A program made the translations under genes and the position numbers. This document shows, in pieces, positions 44,946 through 57,150 of a stretch of 64,000 bases of DNA. The DNA lies in assembly GCA_950295325.1 (NCBI GenBank), contig OX485807.1, positions 35,248,440-35,312,439 of the forward strand, given 5' to 3'. The notes beneath the pieces were generated by a model, which searched no databases, was not told the origin of the DNA, and saw only the letters and a list, made by a program, of their open reading frames with translations. The DNA is from Polytrichum commune. Taxonomy: Eukaryota > Streptophyta > Polytrichopsida > Polytrichales > Polytrichaceae. The first letter of the stretch is position 1. Each line of letters begins with the position of its first letter.

Positions 44946-46780
44946 GGAAAGATAATTAGGTGCACTAAGTATAAATATTATTCTTAGAATTAAATTACAA
45001 TGCAGAATAAATACTTTATATTTTAATTGTTAACTAAGGTACCCTTACTACCAAACTAGTTACAAAGAAGTAGGCAAGGTCGACGCTAGGGAAGTGGAGT
45101 AAGGAAGGAGGTAGCAGCTCGGCCTACATCGAGTCCAAATCAACCGAGGAGAATTGAGGTAAATTTACTAACATTAGCCTTCCATTTAGGGTTGGAGGGA
45201 GCGCGGCTAAGGTACGTATTTATAAATCCACTCACCTATCTCGTAAGGTCAAATGGCTTGACCACTTGACCGCCAATGGAATATCCAACTCTATTGTTTT
45301 CGGGGTCCTTGGTATGTTTTGTGGTAGTAGCTTCATTTATTAGCAAGTTTCGTGTGTGGTAAGTCGGATTAATCACCGACACCAGCACTCTGAATGTTGT
45401 TGGTGAAAAGGTGGGGTTAATGACCCGCGAATCCACTATTATGTTGTTGGCCCCATAGATTGGGAGTAATGGCCCCAATTTATGAAGATTGCGCTACAGG
45501 TTGCCCGTCACCTTGGTCCCATTGAATTGCATTTCGTGGTCTATCTAGTGTAAACACATTTAACAATCAAAACATACAAAATAAATCGTAAACCTTTGTT
45601 GGCAAGAGACCCGAATCGGAAACTTAACTCGGTAGAGTGACACCACCCTTCGAACCATTGATGTCCGAAGGGTTTGAGATGTTACTCGACCTTCAAAGGA
45701 CCTGCACGAGGCCTTAGAAGGTTCCGAGGTAAGGGGTGCACCAACTAGGTAAGGGGTGATGCCTAATATGTTAATGTAGTGAGTTAGGACGTGCAAACAA
45801 AAGTAAGTAATTAAGAAGGAATTTGTGTGAAGGGTGGGACTTAGGCCAAGTTTCTCCGCTTAGAAAAATAAATAGAACTAAATAAAGAAATTGGAAGAAT
45901 TGAATGGTCCATCAAATTGTCGTTATTCCGTTCGTTGAATTAGGGTGGTATGAGTCACACCCGGTTGGGTGTATCAGAACCATCCCAATTCACAAATTAG
46001 GATTGCCTTGGTTTCAAGGTTGATATGTCTGTGCGTAGAATAGGTTGTAGGTTAAGGTTAGAACTAGATATGAAATTGGTTAGTGGAGTTTAAAGCCACA
46101 CTAGTAAAAAACTAAGGCCCAACCTCCGGAAGTACTACGACGCATATTTAATCTCCCTTAAAAATCTAACTACTCACGTTATACACCTATCATCCGGGTT
46201 CGGCTTAGGCGCCTGCAAATGCAAGCCACCTTCACCGAAGGGCTTGTGTGATATTTTTAGGCTCCCTCGAAAGGGGGTGGCCCAAAAGTACCACACATAG
46301 TGCTCCAACTGCTCCCCGGCTTCTGACCTTCACATTTTGCTCGTCCTATTTAGTGTGAAGAACGGACTGCATCCACAAAGCTGCATCCTTCTGCTCACAA
46401 AACTGCATCGGAGTATCAGATATGATCATTCGTTCACCTACTTGCATCGCATTGGATCTCGTCACTTGCTCCTCGTCGTGCTATGCACCTTCTCCAAAGC
46501 GGAGACCTCCTAAAGAACCTTTTCATCATTCTTGCTCAGAAATCTGCATTTTGATTGTGCACCACATCTGGTAATGCCTCTGTCTACCTGATTGCCTCAA
46601 TTGTTTTCCGCTTTTCCGCTTGATCTCTTATTGCGATCACACTCTCACAGACACCTAATACAGTAGGCTAAAAGCCACGATATTGAAAATGAGCAAACCA
46701 CTGAGGTAGGTTATACCGCGAGCAATGACCTGCTCTTGATACTGTAAAACGCGAACCTATTCTCATTGTCGAAACCAGTG
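44946..46780. other. Non-coding region, unclassified
   Basis: No protein family or paired terminal repeats found. Composition shifts at 46190-46330 (GC-rich, GGCTCCCTCGAAAGG) hint at an old element edge. Confidence 0.3.
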
Positions 46781-46781
46781 G

Positions 46782-46973
46782 TACAGAATCATGACTCAAC
46801 ACAGGAACGTGTATGATACGTGTTGCTATGGAAGGCCCAAACAATGATTTTGATGACATTCTAACAAATACTCTAGATCTTTGGAAGGATGCTGCTAAGT
46901 TTCGCAATTTGTATAGCAATCCACAACGCTATTTGTCTGGGGCATCTTATGATGCACTTGAGGAAGTACCCTA
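46782..46973 (+). CDS. Short unrecognised ORF, possible exon remnant
   Basis: Open from just after a TGA to TAA at 46971-46973. From the ATG at 46827 it encodes 48 residues, with NNDFDDILTNTLDLWKDAAK and RNLYSNPQRYLSGASYDAL. The amino-acid mix is protein-like (amphipathic helix, few low-complexity runs), unlike neighbouring chance ORFs. I do not recognise it, and there is no nearby exon to join it to. Confidence 0.2.
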
Positions 46974-47507
46974 AACCTTAAACTTTTTGAATTATGCAAC
47001 CTTTCCATGACCAAATCCAATTGCTTCTATGAAGAATTGGGGGACCCTTGGCCTTCAAGCGGTGAAGGCATTGCTAGGTTCAATTCCTGTCAAGGATATT
47101 AACTCTTCAGATTTAAAGTTTTGAACATGCCTTTCTTTTCACTTATTCAAGATTTTGTACTAAGAAATGATTTCTAATAACTTTTCATACATTTTTTAAA
47201 CAATTAGTGCCGATATGAATTCCATTTAATCGGATATTGGCCAATGAAAATATGAAAATATAGGCAATTGGCCGATTGATTTTACAAAAGACCGGCTGTT
47301 GCCGATGTAAATTGGAAAAAATCCAACCCTTCGTAGCAACTACCGGCAATTAGCCACTAAAGCTTCAAAAACTTCCCGAACTCTGGTTATACCAGCTTGG
47401 TTGGCTAAAGCTGGAGTATCCATCCTATGCGCTCAGAGTTTGGAGAAATTCACAATCTGTGGGAGGAACTCAACGATTTTTTTGGGGGGGAACCTGCGAT
47501 AAGCAAA

Positions 47508-47692
47508 GATCGGGGAGAACCAGCGGTTAGTTACAAATGAACCGGTTGAAGTTCAAGACTGTAGGAGAATTACCGCTCATTTTAGAGGAATTTATAGAAT
47601 TTAGTAAAGGAAAACCGGAGGATGTCAACATGCAACCGGTTGGACTTGCAAACACTAGGATCTCAACTGATTATGCCCAAAAATCGCCCTGA
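47508..47692 (-). mobile_element. GATCGGGGAGA MITE, inverted diverged copy
   Basis: The reverse complement aligns with 25651-25873 (AACCGGTTGAAGTTCAAGAC, GGTTGGACTTGCAAACACTA, TGATTATGCCCAAAAATC). One end is eroded to ATCGCCCTGA. Confidence 0.7.
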
Positions 47693-47717
47693 GTACTGTC
47701 GATAAGGAACTTGCTAG

Positions 47718-47908
47718 AGGTCCGAGATGACCCTAAACTACTGGATGATGGTGGAGAGATACCCAAATCTCAAGAGGTTGGCGGTTCGAATCCCGATTGT
47801 CAAATCCCTTCTCTACTTGATGGAAAACTTGTTAGATGGTCAATGCTTCCTGTGCTTTGGCGGTGGCCTGTTAGCCTTCTGTCTCAAAAAAAAAAAAAAA
47901 AAAAAAAA
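47718..47908 (+). mobile_element. tRNA-derived SINE with A23 tail
   Basis: Perfect pol III B box GGTTCGAATCC at 47783-47793, and an A-box-like stretch upstream near 47745-47760. A body of about 100 bp follows, then 23 A at 47886-47908. Probable target duplication AACTTGCTAG (47708-47717) / AACTTGGTAG (47907-47916), one mismatch. Non-coding. Confidence 0.75.
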
Positions 47909-47916
47909 CTTGGTAG

Positions 47917-48684
47917 TGATCTTTGTGCAAGAGCATCTTAATTTCCTCACAATACGTGGTTTTTAGCACTGCCATTGGCATTTCAAGACCCATATTAATG
48001 TGACCACAATCTCTACACCATTAAATATAAGGTAGAAGTGTGTTATTCGGATACATTTCTCTCTACACCCACTTCTCATAGTGTGAGACAGTGAAACAAT
48101 CACTTTATGCCCGGGGAGGGCACTCATACATGTATTTAATAACCCAACTGCGACGGAAGGGTATTTATCATGGGGCTATTTATCTAAGAAATTGGAATTC
48201 TTTACACCCTATTAGTACAGATAAATCTAAATTTTTTCATTTTAGATGACCCTATTTGTATTTATAAAGTCGCAACTCAACTATTTTCTAGTACCCTATG
48301 TTCCTTATAATTTTTATGTTTGACCCCATGAATGACAACTCATAGGACTCTTGAAAGTTTGTAGTGAAAATTCAATAAGCCATGTCTAGACTGAAGACAT
48401 CAAACAATGTACCAAAACATAAAAACTTGAAGCATTATTAGGACGGTCTTCCTATTGTTCCAAAACATACATCAAACAATGTTCAAATCAAACAAACTTG
48501 AAGCAAACAAACTTGAGAGAAGCACCAAAATAAAAAAATATGAACATCTAAGCTCAATTCGATTCTCAACTCTCGTGTTTCAGAACACATTGGATAGCAA
48601 CAAAATTCATTTTTGTGTTTAGGAACACATTGGATAGCAACATAACTTAGAAGTATTATACCTTGAACAACATTTACAAGACAT
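47917..48684. other. 3' region of the LINE and flank
   Basis: 48060-48108 repeats a segment from about 11563. 48581-48645 has two copies of AACACATTGGATAGCAACA 44 bp apart. I see no LINE poly(A) or microsatellite tail, so the LINE 3' end is not located. Confidence 0.4.
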
Positions 48685-49800
48685 TTACAAGGTGTTCATC
48701 CATGTGCCGGCAAAGTTTAGCAATTTTGCAACTTTGAGGTCTTCGAGAGCCGTGAGTTGAGCCGTGAATAGCCAATTGGGAACGGTGTTTTCCTGGGATG
48801 TATTATTGAAGGTGCCAGCGTTCATGAGAATATAACATCTAGATTTTTCAGATGAGATCAGTAATTTCCTAATTTCCCATACAGCTTTGTTGTGTCTTTT
48901 GACGTGAAGTGAATGTATATGTTGTTGTTTACACGTAAGTAGTACATGTAACCTCGTGTCCGGTTCGTATGAGTTGCAAATGGGGCATGTGATAGAGGGA
49001 TATGATGGTCTACCGAAGAACAATTGCTTTCGAGCATTGCCCATATAGGTTCCTGTTCGGAATTTGATGAGGCATGATTTTTGTTTATCCGTGATTTCCG
49101 GGTTTTCCCATAATTCATTAGAAAGTTCTTTGTCTATATCTGCATTTCCTGTCCATTTGTAAGTGTTGGGGGTTTGTGTGGCCATGTTTTCCAAGTTGTT
49201 TTCCCTGTCGTATTTACTAATTTGTTTTTCTAGGAATCTAACAGGGCCTTTATCAGGAACGTCCATCATTGAGGCCCAGACGTCCTTTTGGTAGTAGTAT
49301 GGGGTGGCATGGGCATGTTCATATGGGTGAATAGCAATTCTGTGCTCTAGTTCTAGCCCTTCTTTTGCCAATTTGTCTGCTTGTTCGTTGCCGTTAATGT
49401 TGACGTGTGCTCTGACTTTGTATAGTGTGGTTGGTTGTGTACGGTTTTGAAGTAGTTGTACCATGGTGGCGAGGGTGATTTGGTCAGGGTGACTATTGTG
49501 AAGTGTGGGGTGTTTAATTTGTGTGTTGAGTAGGTATAATACATTGAGACTGTCGGTAAATATGTAGGCGGGTTCATTTGGATATAGTGTATTAATGATT
49601 GTTAGTGTTTCATGTATGGCTATCATTTCTGCTCGTAGTATGTTTTGGAGTCCATGTAGTCTTTTGGAGATGTTAAGGCCTTTTGGGCTATAGATTCCAT
49701 AGCCAGCCCTTTCTCTTCTCCATACTCTAGGGTTAATTTCTTTGGGTTTCATAAAAGAACCGTCTGTATAGTAGCTTAATTGTGGATGGAATTTTAATGG
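48685..49800 (-). pseudogene. LINE RNase H domain and C-terminal zinc-like tail
   Basis: The four catalytic acids are all present: TDGS (49757-49768), the Glu of RAEMIAIHET, the Asp of FTDSLNV and the Asp of NEQADKLAKE. The tail has CPICNSYEPDTRLHVLLTC, a CCHC-like arrangement seen at the end of several RNase H LINE proteins. 355 codons are open from an internal ATG at 49752; the domain itself starts about 10 codons earlier. This is the best preserved part of the element. Confidence 0.88.
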
Positions 49801-50088
49801 TAAGTTGGTTTGTTAATTAGGGAATTGTGGAATAAGTATGTTATTATTATTGGGGGTGTTTGGATAGTTAGATTTAGCCCATTTTTTGCTAGGGTTAACG
49901 GCGGTATTTAAGGGGGTGGGTGGTACAATTTGTGTGTGAATTTGTAATATTTGGAGATTATTTGCTATGTTGACGAGTTGATTCATTTGTTTGTAGGTAC
50001 CGATGTGATTGTTTTGGTGGTGGATACAAAATATTCGCAGTGTTGATAATTCTTTTCTCGTGGTATTGAGTTTGGGGGGAATTGTGGG

Positions 50089-51363
50089 TTATTCGTATAT
50101 GATGGTGTCTGCTGCAAAGTGGGCAATGATGTGTGTATCCAAGAATGGGCCAGTGTATGGGTTAAAGTTATGGTACCAATCCATATCTTTTGAGATAAGT
50201 ATAGTGATTGTATTTGGGTCGTTTTTGGCCGCAATGCGGGCCCAATGGATGGCTTGTTGTACGTCTGTTGCGTTAGGGGGGTGGGCGTAACCAATTCCCT
50301 TCCATTTTTGGTCAAATGCTTTTCCTAGGGATCCAAATATTCTATCCCTAGAGAATGGTGAGTGGAATTGGGTGAATTGTGTGGGACAAGTAACTGGGGA
50401 TGAGAAGTATGAATGGTTGATATTAAATGACTTTATTAGGAAATCTAGTATTGGAGTTGGTATAGTATATTGGGCGTGTTTAAGTGGGTCATTTTTTGGA
50501 ATACGGTATTTATACCTTTGGTATAGCCACACGATTTCAGTTTCAAATGATTGGGTAGGTGGTTCTAGACTATGTGGGGTATCTTTAGCTTGATGGTATT
50601 GTTTCCATAGCCACAATAATCTAGTTTTTGGGATGGTAATGAGGTGCCGGCCGTTGTCTTCATATATGTGAGCGACGTCAAATTGTATTTGGATAGTGTT
50701 AGTATTTGTTTCGATGTCACTCTCTGGGTTGCATTCATTTATGGAGATATGTGCCAATGGGATTATTATGGCAGGGGTAACGTATCTGGTATCTCTTAGT
50801 TGTTCCGTGGAGAAGTATGCGTTGACGATATTTGTGAAGAATTTGTGTTGCCTTTTCGTATAATATTGGGTAAGTAGTTCGGTGTTGTGGCAACTAGTAT
50901 AGGCATCACAGTAGGAAAATAACTCTCTTTGGGTGCGCCATTTGTTGTATCTAGTATTATTTGTTGTAGTCCATTGGCAAAGGTATGATGTGTCATTTCT
51001 TTTAATCCCGTTAGAATCTATGAGTTGTCTTTGTTTGTGATCTAGTATTGTGTGTATAGGAAATTGACGGGGGTTGTTAAGCATATTGTTGGGAGGCAGG
51101 GGTAGGTGGGGGATAGGGGGGTTTGGGGGGTGTACAGGGGGGGTTGGGTGTTGAGGGAGGATGGTATGATTTATTATTGTGTAATCATTCTTTAAGGTTC
51201 GTAGGGGGTAATGGTGTGGGCATGGTAGGTGGCATTCTTGGTGGCAGGAAGGGTGGCAAAATAGTTGATTCGCGATGTTTAATGCACTTTTGATGAGTTT
51301 TGTAGGATTGGAGTGGTATATTTTAAAGTCGTCTGGGTTCATTAAGGTTATGCCATTGGGCAT
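50089..51363 (-). pseudogene. LINE extra region between RT and RNase H, methyltransferase-like PP motif
   Basis: 424 open codons in the same frame as the RT end. Near the N-terminus is a Cys/His cluster (CHPSCHQECHLPCPHH, about 51215-51262). In the C-terminal quarter is FGSLGKAFDQKWKG, then YAHPPNATDVQQA (HPPN at 50272-50283), then ITILISKDMDWY. That order (F-x-S, YAxPP, hydrophobic strand, WY) resembles the degenerate methyltransferase-like domain in the C-terminal part of DIRS/Ngaro-type retroelements. The resemblance is from memory of the motif pattern only. It could also be an unrelated accessory domain. Confidence 0.5.
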
Positions 51364-51450
51364 GATTATTTGTTCTAATTTTATTATATTGTGCGATAGA
51401 AATTTTTGTAATAATTTAAGTGAAGTGTTGGGGTTTAGGTCTTGTAGGTT

Positions 51451-51950
51451 TTAAGCTTCTTTCAACCATGCAGTTTCAAGTGTGGATGGGTTTAATAATA
51501 AACAATTTATTGTACTTTTTAGGTGAACTCCTGCTTCATGTTTAAGTAGGAATAGCGTTCTAGTGATAGGTGATCTAACACAATGATGGTATTTAATGCG
51601 GGTTATTTCTCTGGAACCTCCAAATTTTGCAAGTATAAATTGTGTTAAGCCATGATAAATTTTTCCAAGTCTACCTTTGTCATTAAAGGCATTTTGTAGT
51701 TGTTCTCCGATACACCGCAAGTAGGCATTCTGTAGAGAGAATGCTTCAATTCCGAATAGATCGTGTGGGAGTTGTGTAGCGATATTAGATGTGTTTTTTG
51801 GTAATCCGTATATTATTTTATGAAGTGCTATAATCTTCTTATCGAGTTTTTTGATAGCCGGAATAGAGTATGGTACTGTGTAAAAGCTGTATGCTATACC
51901 ACCACGTATGACTGTGTCTGCCATGTTGATTTTTTGTTTCATGTTGGCTG
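51451..51950 (-). pseudogene. LINE reverse transcriptase, thumb side (downstream of E2)
   Basis: Reads NMKQKINMADTVIRGGIAYSF and onward through LHKIIYGLPKNTSN, continuous in frame with 59242 upward once E2 and one GGCTG are removed. It ends at TAA 51451-51453, which lies in frame 90 bp before the next ATG, so the stop is a mutation in a longer frame. Confidence 0.8.
51946..51950. repeat. Target site duplication of E2 (left), GGCTG
   Basis: GGCTG immediately precedes TGTCGCAACC. The identical pentamer follows the shortened LTR at 59242-59246. Confidence 0.85.
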
Positions 51951-53461
51951 TGTCGCAACCCTTGCTAGGTCCCTTAATAATCTTGCCAATTTTCAATTCT
52001 AGCAAAGGTTACGAGTCGCTAACCCTTCGCATTCCGCCATGCTAATGGATAGCTCCTCTTACCCCGGACCAATAGTTCATAGGAGGGAACCAACCCTCCT
52101 ACTTTGCTTTCGGGACTCACCCCTTAATCGGTAACCCATTTCCCCAATGTGGACTTCCATTCATGGAAGTCCAATCCTATGTTGATCATCGCATTGCCGG
52201 AGCAACACTACAACAACCCGAACCATACTAGGCAACTATGGCCTCACAATAGGCCAAAGCCCATGGAGGCCTTGCCGTTCGGCCTCGGGTGGGTGAGGCC
52301 ACACCACCTCACCCATATAAGCCTCTAGGACTTCACGCGGGGCCCCTACCCCACCGTCAACCAACCTCTTGTCTCTCTACCAAGAGTTGGGGCCAAGTGG
52401 ACATTTTCCTTTAGCTGCTGGGCCTAGAACCCCCCCAGCAGCTTCAGACCATCATAACTTCCTTGTATGATGTCTGATCATAACAACCAACCACTCCATG
52501 TTCATCTACGCTTCACGTAGATGCCGATGGACTCCTCAGTTGCTCCATTTGAGCAAGTCTTGAGGAAGTTATGCCTATTTGAACCTTGGCAGTCCCGGGA
52601 ATCACTCCCAGGCACTGCTGTACCAGGGCGCTGTCCCGGGACAGCGCCCCACTCAAATGGCCATAACTCCTAGCTCACACCTCCGATTGAGGTGTTCTTT
52701 AGCTTTCTAGAATCACCACGCCATGAGCTACGCATAACTCATGGCCTTACCCTTGTGCCTCCTAGTCTTCGTGGGTGGGAGGCGTTCCCAACGCCCGGGG
52801 CCCTCACCCACACTAGGATCACTTGGGCCCTCTCACCAACGGCGCCACAAGTCCCGGGTGTCACTCCGGGGTCCCCCTTGTGCCCATGGTGTTTCGGCCA
52901 CTCCTCATGGAGAGGTGCGCGACACTCACCCCCACCAAACGGAGTCGATGCCCTCATCGACTATACTCGTAGTCGGCACACCAATTCTCAAGTTGCCATC
53001 CTCTATGGTGCGGCATTGTGTTTTCCTTAGGGCGCGACCCCCACAATGCATCTTCAAATTTGGCATAGTCCCAAAGGTGTCGTTCCTAGGTGGTCCGTTA
53101 GCGACCTTGGATCTCTCATCCAAGGACCTAACCTACACTAGACCCACCTACTTTGGGACTCACTTGGGTTGCCCCTCCTTTGGGGCCTCCCCCGTTAGGC
53201 TCCACTAGCCTAACGTGACACATCTAGGCGAGACCTCAACGCTTCCACTAAGTTGTCTCGGTTGCAACTCCGAGATGGCTTTCCATTGTTAAGCCACGCC
53301 TCGATCGCACGGGGGTGATGCCAAGTCCCGCCCGACTCGGTTCCCACTTTGCTCTTTCGAGACATGGGTTCATGACTCCCATGCGCCAACTCTCGTTAGC
53401 TCGCGGGTAGCACTTTTATGAGCACGCGCCATCACCTTGCCCCCGCCCGGACAAGCCCACA
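51951..53461 (-). repeat. 3' LTR of E2, full length
   Basis: 1511 bp. The plus-strand form is TGTCGCAACC...AAGCCCACA. Perfect 24-bp palindrome at 52626-52649. An antisense frame of 155 codons (52741-53208) is open here and in E1, but lacks protein features. Confidence 0.95.
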
Positions 53462-56400
53462 ACTAAGAAGTTTCTTGGTTTTATCCAAGGCCCCTCCAAG
53501 CCATGGCCCCCAATTACTCGGCTTACCCAACCTAGTTTGGCATATCTATTCCCCCTCTTCCATTAACCAAGCACAAGTACAAGACTAGGACCTCATCTCA
53601 TACTTTTCTCTTTGCACCACTAAAGTTTGGACTTTATTCCCTCAAGCCAAAGAACAAGTTCATGTTGTGGAGTAATTAACCTCGAAGATAAGTGTGCAAC
53701 TAGCGTCTCTCCCCCACTAAAGGAGATTGATGTCCTCATCAATGCCTACGCTTCATTTTATTGGAATCCTTAGCCTTAGTTTCTTCAAAGTGCTTCACCT
53801 ATTCATTGGTGTTCACCATGTCTCTTGCCGCCACCCAAGCGGTTTCTTTTTCATGGTATCCTCACCATTTCACCAAGTACTTTTTTGTACATTTTTTTCA
53901 TTTTCACTTGGGCTTCCTACACTTGAGGATGCCCTCCTACCTCATGTTCCAAATGACCTCCACAAGGTCGGGAGGTGGCCTAATCACTTGCTTGTGATCG
54001 GGCCACAAGGTGTCGTCCTAAAATGACTTTCGTAATGAGACATGAAATGTCGGATGCACTTTGATCTCCGGCGGTAATTCCAACTTATACATGTCCTTGA
54101 ACACTTGTTCCACAATGGAAAACGAAGCTCCAATTTTGGACATGAACTTTGGAGTGAGGCCTTTGGGCAAGGTGAAGTTGTCCACATTCAACAACACCTT
54201 ATTGGCCCACCTCATTCTCCACTTCGCGTCTTCCGGCATTGATTTGCACTCTGTAGCGCCTTCGGGCTTTCTCCACCAACAACTTGGTCATCTCCAAGAC
54301 TTGTTTACCATCCTTGGCCAAGTCCTCACCATCTTGGTTGAACTCTAGTGTTGAATGTGCCCCCTCGAGAGCTAGGTTAATAGGTTGGAGCGCATCCACT
54401 CCATAAGCCACCACCAAAGACCACCCCTTGGTAGCCAAGTGCGTGGCTACATTGCAATTACACTCCGCTCGACCCACATAGTCCGCCCAATCTCCTTGGT
54501 CCGCCCCCACCAAGTTCCTCAAGTATTGCTTCAAGACTCCATTCACATGCTCCGCTTTCCCATTCATTTGGGAATGCAAGGCCGTGCTAAACCTTAGTTT
54601 CATTCCGACCTCCTTAGAGAAATGCATTGAAAATGCACTTGTGAACTTTGGATCTTGATCCCACACAATCACTCTTGGCAACCCGTGGTGCCTCAACCAT
54701 CCTTTGAGAAAAGGCTATGCGGTCTCCAACGCGGTGGCGGTTCCCACAATCGGCACCATGTGTGCCAACTTGGCAAACCGCTCTACCATCAACAAGATGG
54801 CATCATACCCATGTGACTCCGGCAAACTTGTGATCAAGTCCATGCACATACTATGCCATGGCGCCGACGGGATAGGCAACGGTTGCAAGAAACCGCCTTG
54901 CTTTTGGTAAGAGGCTCGGTTCACTTGGCACTTTATTCACGCCTTCACAAAGTGGGTTATATCCTCCTTTATGCACCGCCAATGGTACCTCCATGACACC
55001 ATTCTATGGCGGTTTTTTCTTTCTCCTCTATGGCCGGCAATAGGACTATCACATTTTTCCTTCAAAACCGATAGCCTCAACTTGCCTTGAGGCACATACA
55101 CCCGACTTTGCTTACACTTGAACAATCCGTCCACCAACTTAACCTCTTTGAGCACCTTGCTCTTGCGAAGCTCACCTAAAAGCTTTTGTGCCTCGGGGTA
55201 GTTAATTTACCCCTCCCGTATCTTGCATCACAAGTTTCCTTCGCCGGCACACATTAGCCACAAGGTTTGGATGGTTCTCATTGCTTGGAACTCATCCGGT
55301 CTACTTAGCGCATCCGGCACCACATTTCCATGGTCCGGTTTGTGGACCAAATCCACCTTCATAAGCGCCAAACTATCATGCCACCGCAATGACTTGGCGC
55401 TCACTTGCGCTTGAATGTCAAAATTCTTTTAGGACACATTGTCCATGTAGACCTTTGCTTTGTGCAACCCCAAATAGTGTTGCCACATCTTCAAGCAATG
55501 CACTACGGCAAAGAAATTCTTTGTCATGAGTTGGTTGTCTTCTTTGACAACCATCGAGCTTCATGCTCCCATATGCAATGGCCATCCAATTACACATAAT
55601 CCACCATTGGCAAAGCCACTCACCCCCGTATGCACCTCAAAAGGTTTGTCAAGCTCCGCGAACTTGAGCACGGGCGTCTAAAAACACTTGCTCTCAAGCT
55701 CCCTAAAGACTTGGTGGCAAGGCTCATCCCACTCTTGGGATAGCCATTTCTTTCACAAGTCGGATAAGGTCGGATAACCATCAAGCTTAACGCTCTCATA
55801 TGCAATGGCCATCCATCTTACATTAACCATCCGCCAATGGCAAAGTCACTCGCCACCCCGTATTCACCTCAAAAGGTTTGTCAGGCTCCGCGAACTTGAA
55901 CACGGGTGGCAAAGACGACTTTGTATTAAGCTCCCCAAAGACTTTGGGGGCAAGGCTCATCCCACTCTTAAGATAGCCATTTCTTTCACAAGTCGCACAA
56001 GGTTTGACACCCTTTAAGCTTAATGCTCCCATATGCAATGGGCATCCATCTTGGATCAACATCCGCCAATGGTAAAGTCATTCGCCCCCGTATGCATCTC
56101 AAAAGGTTTGTCAAATTTCGCAAACTTGAGCACGGGCGGCGAAAAGAGCTTGCTCTTAAGCTCCTCAAAAACTTGGTAACAAGGCTCATCCCACTCTTGG
56201 GATAGCCATTTCTTGCACAAGTTGGACAAGGTCGGACAACCATCGAGCTTCATGCTCTTATATGCAATGGCCATCCATTTTACCTCAACATCCGCCAATG
56301 CTAAAGTCACTCGCCCCCGTATGCACCTCAAAAGGTTTGTCAAAGTCCGCGAACTTAAGCACGGGCGGCGAAGAGAACTTGTTTTTGAGCCCCCCAAAGG

Positions 56401-57150
56401 CTTGGTGACAAGGCTCATCCCACTCTTGGGATAGCCATTTTCCTCAATAAGTTGAATAAGGTCCTAGCAACCTTAGAAAACTCTCGAATGAAGTTGTGGT
56501 ACTAATTGGCTAGGCCAACAAATGACCTAAGCCATTTTTGAATGAAGGGCCAATTATCCTTTTGGATTGCCTTGACATTCTTCATGTTCGTCCACCAACT
56601 TCCTTTGTCACCACATACCTCAAGAACTCAATCTCTCGTTGAGCAAAGTTATTTTTCATTCCTTGGCGGTAATTTTTTTTTGGGCAACACATTGGTGAAT
56701 ACATCCTTGTATCTCACCAACATCACACCAATGTTGTTTAGGGGAGGCCCATCTTTCCTAGCCTCCCCATACGTTCCTTGGAGTTGCTCCAATTGAACCA
56801 CGACCATTATGCTTTCTATTTTTCATTTGGTCCATTAAGACCAAATTCAACTTAGATCCTCCTACCACATGAGTCCTTGTCAATTTGAACTTCAATTCTT
56901 TGCCATTATGACACATCATAATGCACCGCAAGCACACCGGCTTGCACCTCACATCTATCATGTGAGTTTCAAAGAAGGCGGCCTTCACAATGACATGCAT
57001 TTCATCTATTTCACATGGTGTGAAATTTTGACAAAATTCCAATGTCCCACATTGAAAGGTTACATGCATCGCGGCCTCCTTTGTCTCATGCGGTTCGCCC
57101 TTTCCAAACCACACCTTGGTGGGCTTCACCACTCTACCAATCGGCAAACC
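53462..57150 (-). pseudogene. pol: E2 pol remnant: protease-like, partial RT, RNase H, integrase, chromodomain
   Basis: From high to low coordinates: a retropepsin-like segment (57147-56758, CEIDEMHVIVKAAFFETHMIDV); RT start (VRYKDVF...LPKKNYRQGM, about 56710-56650) joined directly to the RT connection region (REIEFLRYVVTKE), so the palm with its catalytic Asp pair is gone; a tandemly repeated RT/RNase H boundary (55574-56455); integrase (54924-54199) with DDE residues but TAG at 54715-54717; integrase C-terminus KVHPTFHVSLRKSF; and chromodomain pieces KYLVKW and ETAWVAARDM (about 53800-53900). Many further stops. No function expected. Confidence 0.85.
55574..56455 (-). repeat. 227-233-bp tandem repeat of the RT/RNase H boundary in E2
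   Basis: TGCAATGG recurs at 55574, 55801, 56034 and 56263, giving three full units and a partial fourth. Each unit encodes the end of RT (QVFEELKSKLFSPPVLKFA) and the start of RNase H (KPFEVHTG, WMAIAY) and then begins again. The units have diverged, and several have lost frame. Confidence 0.85.
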
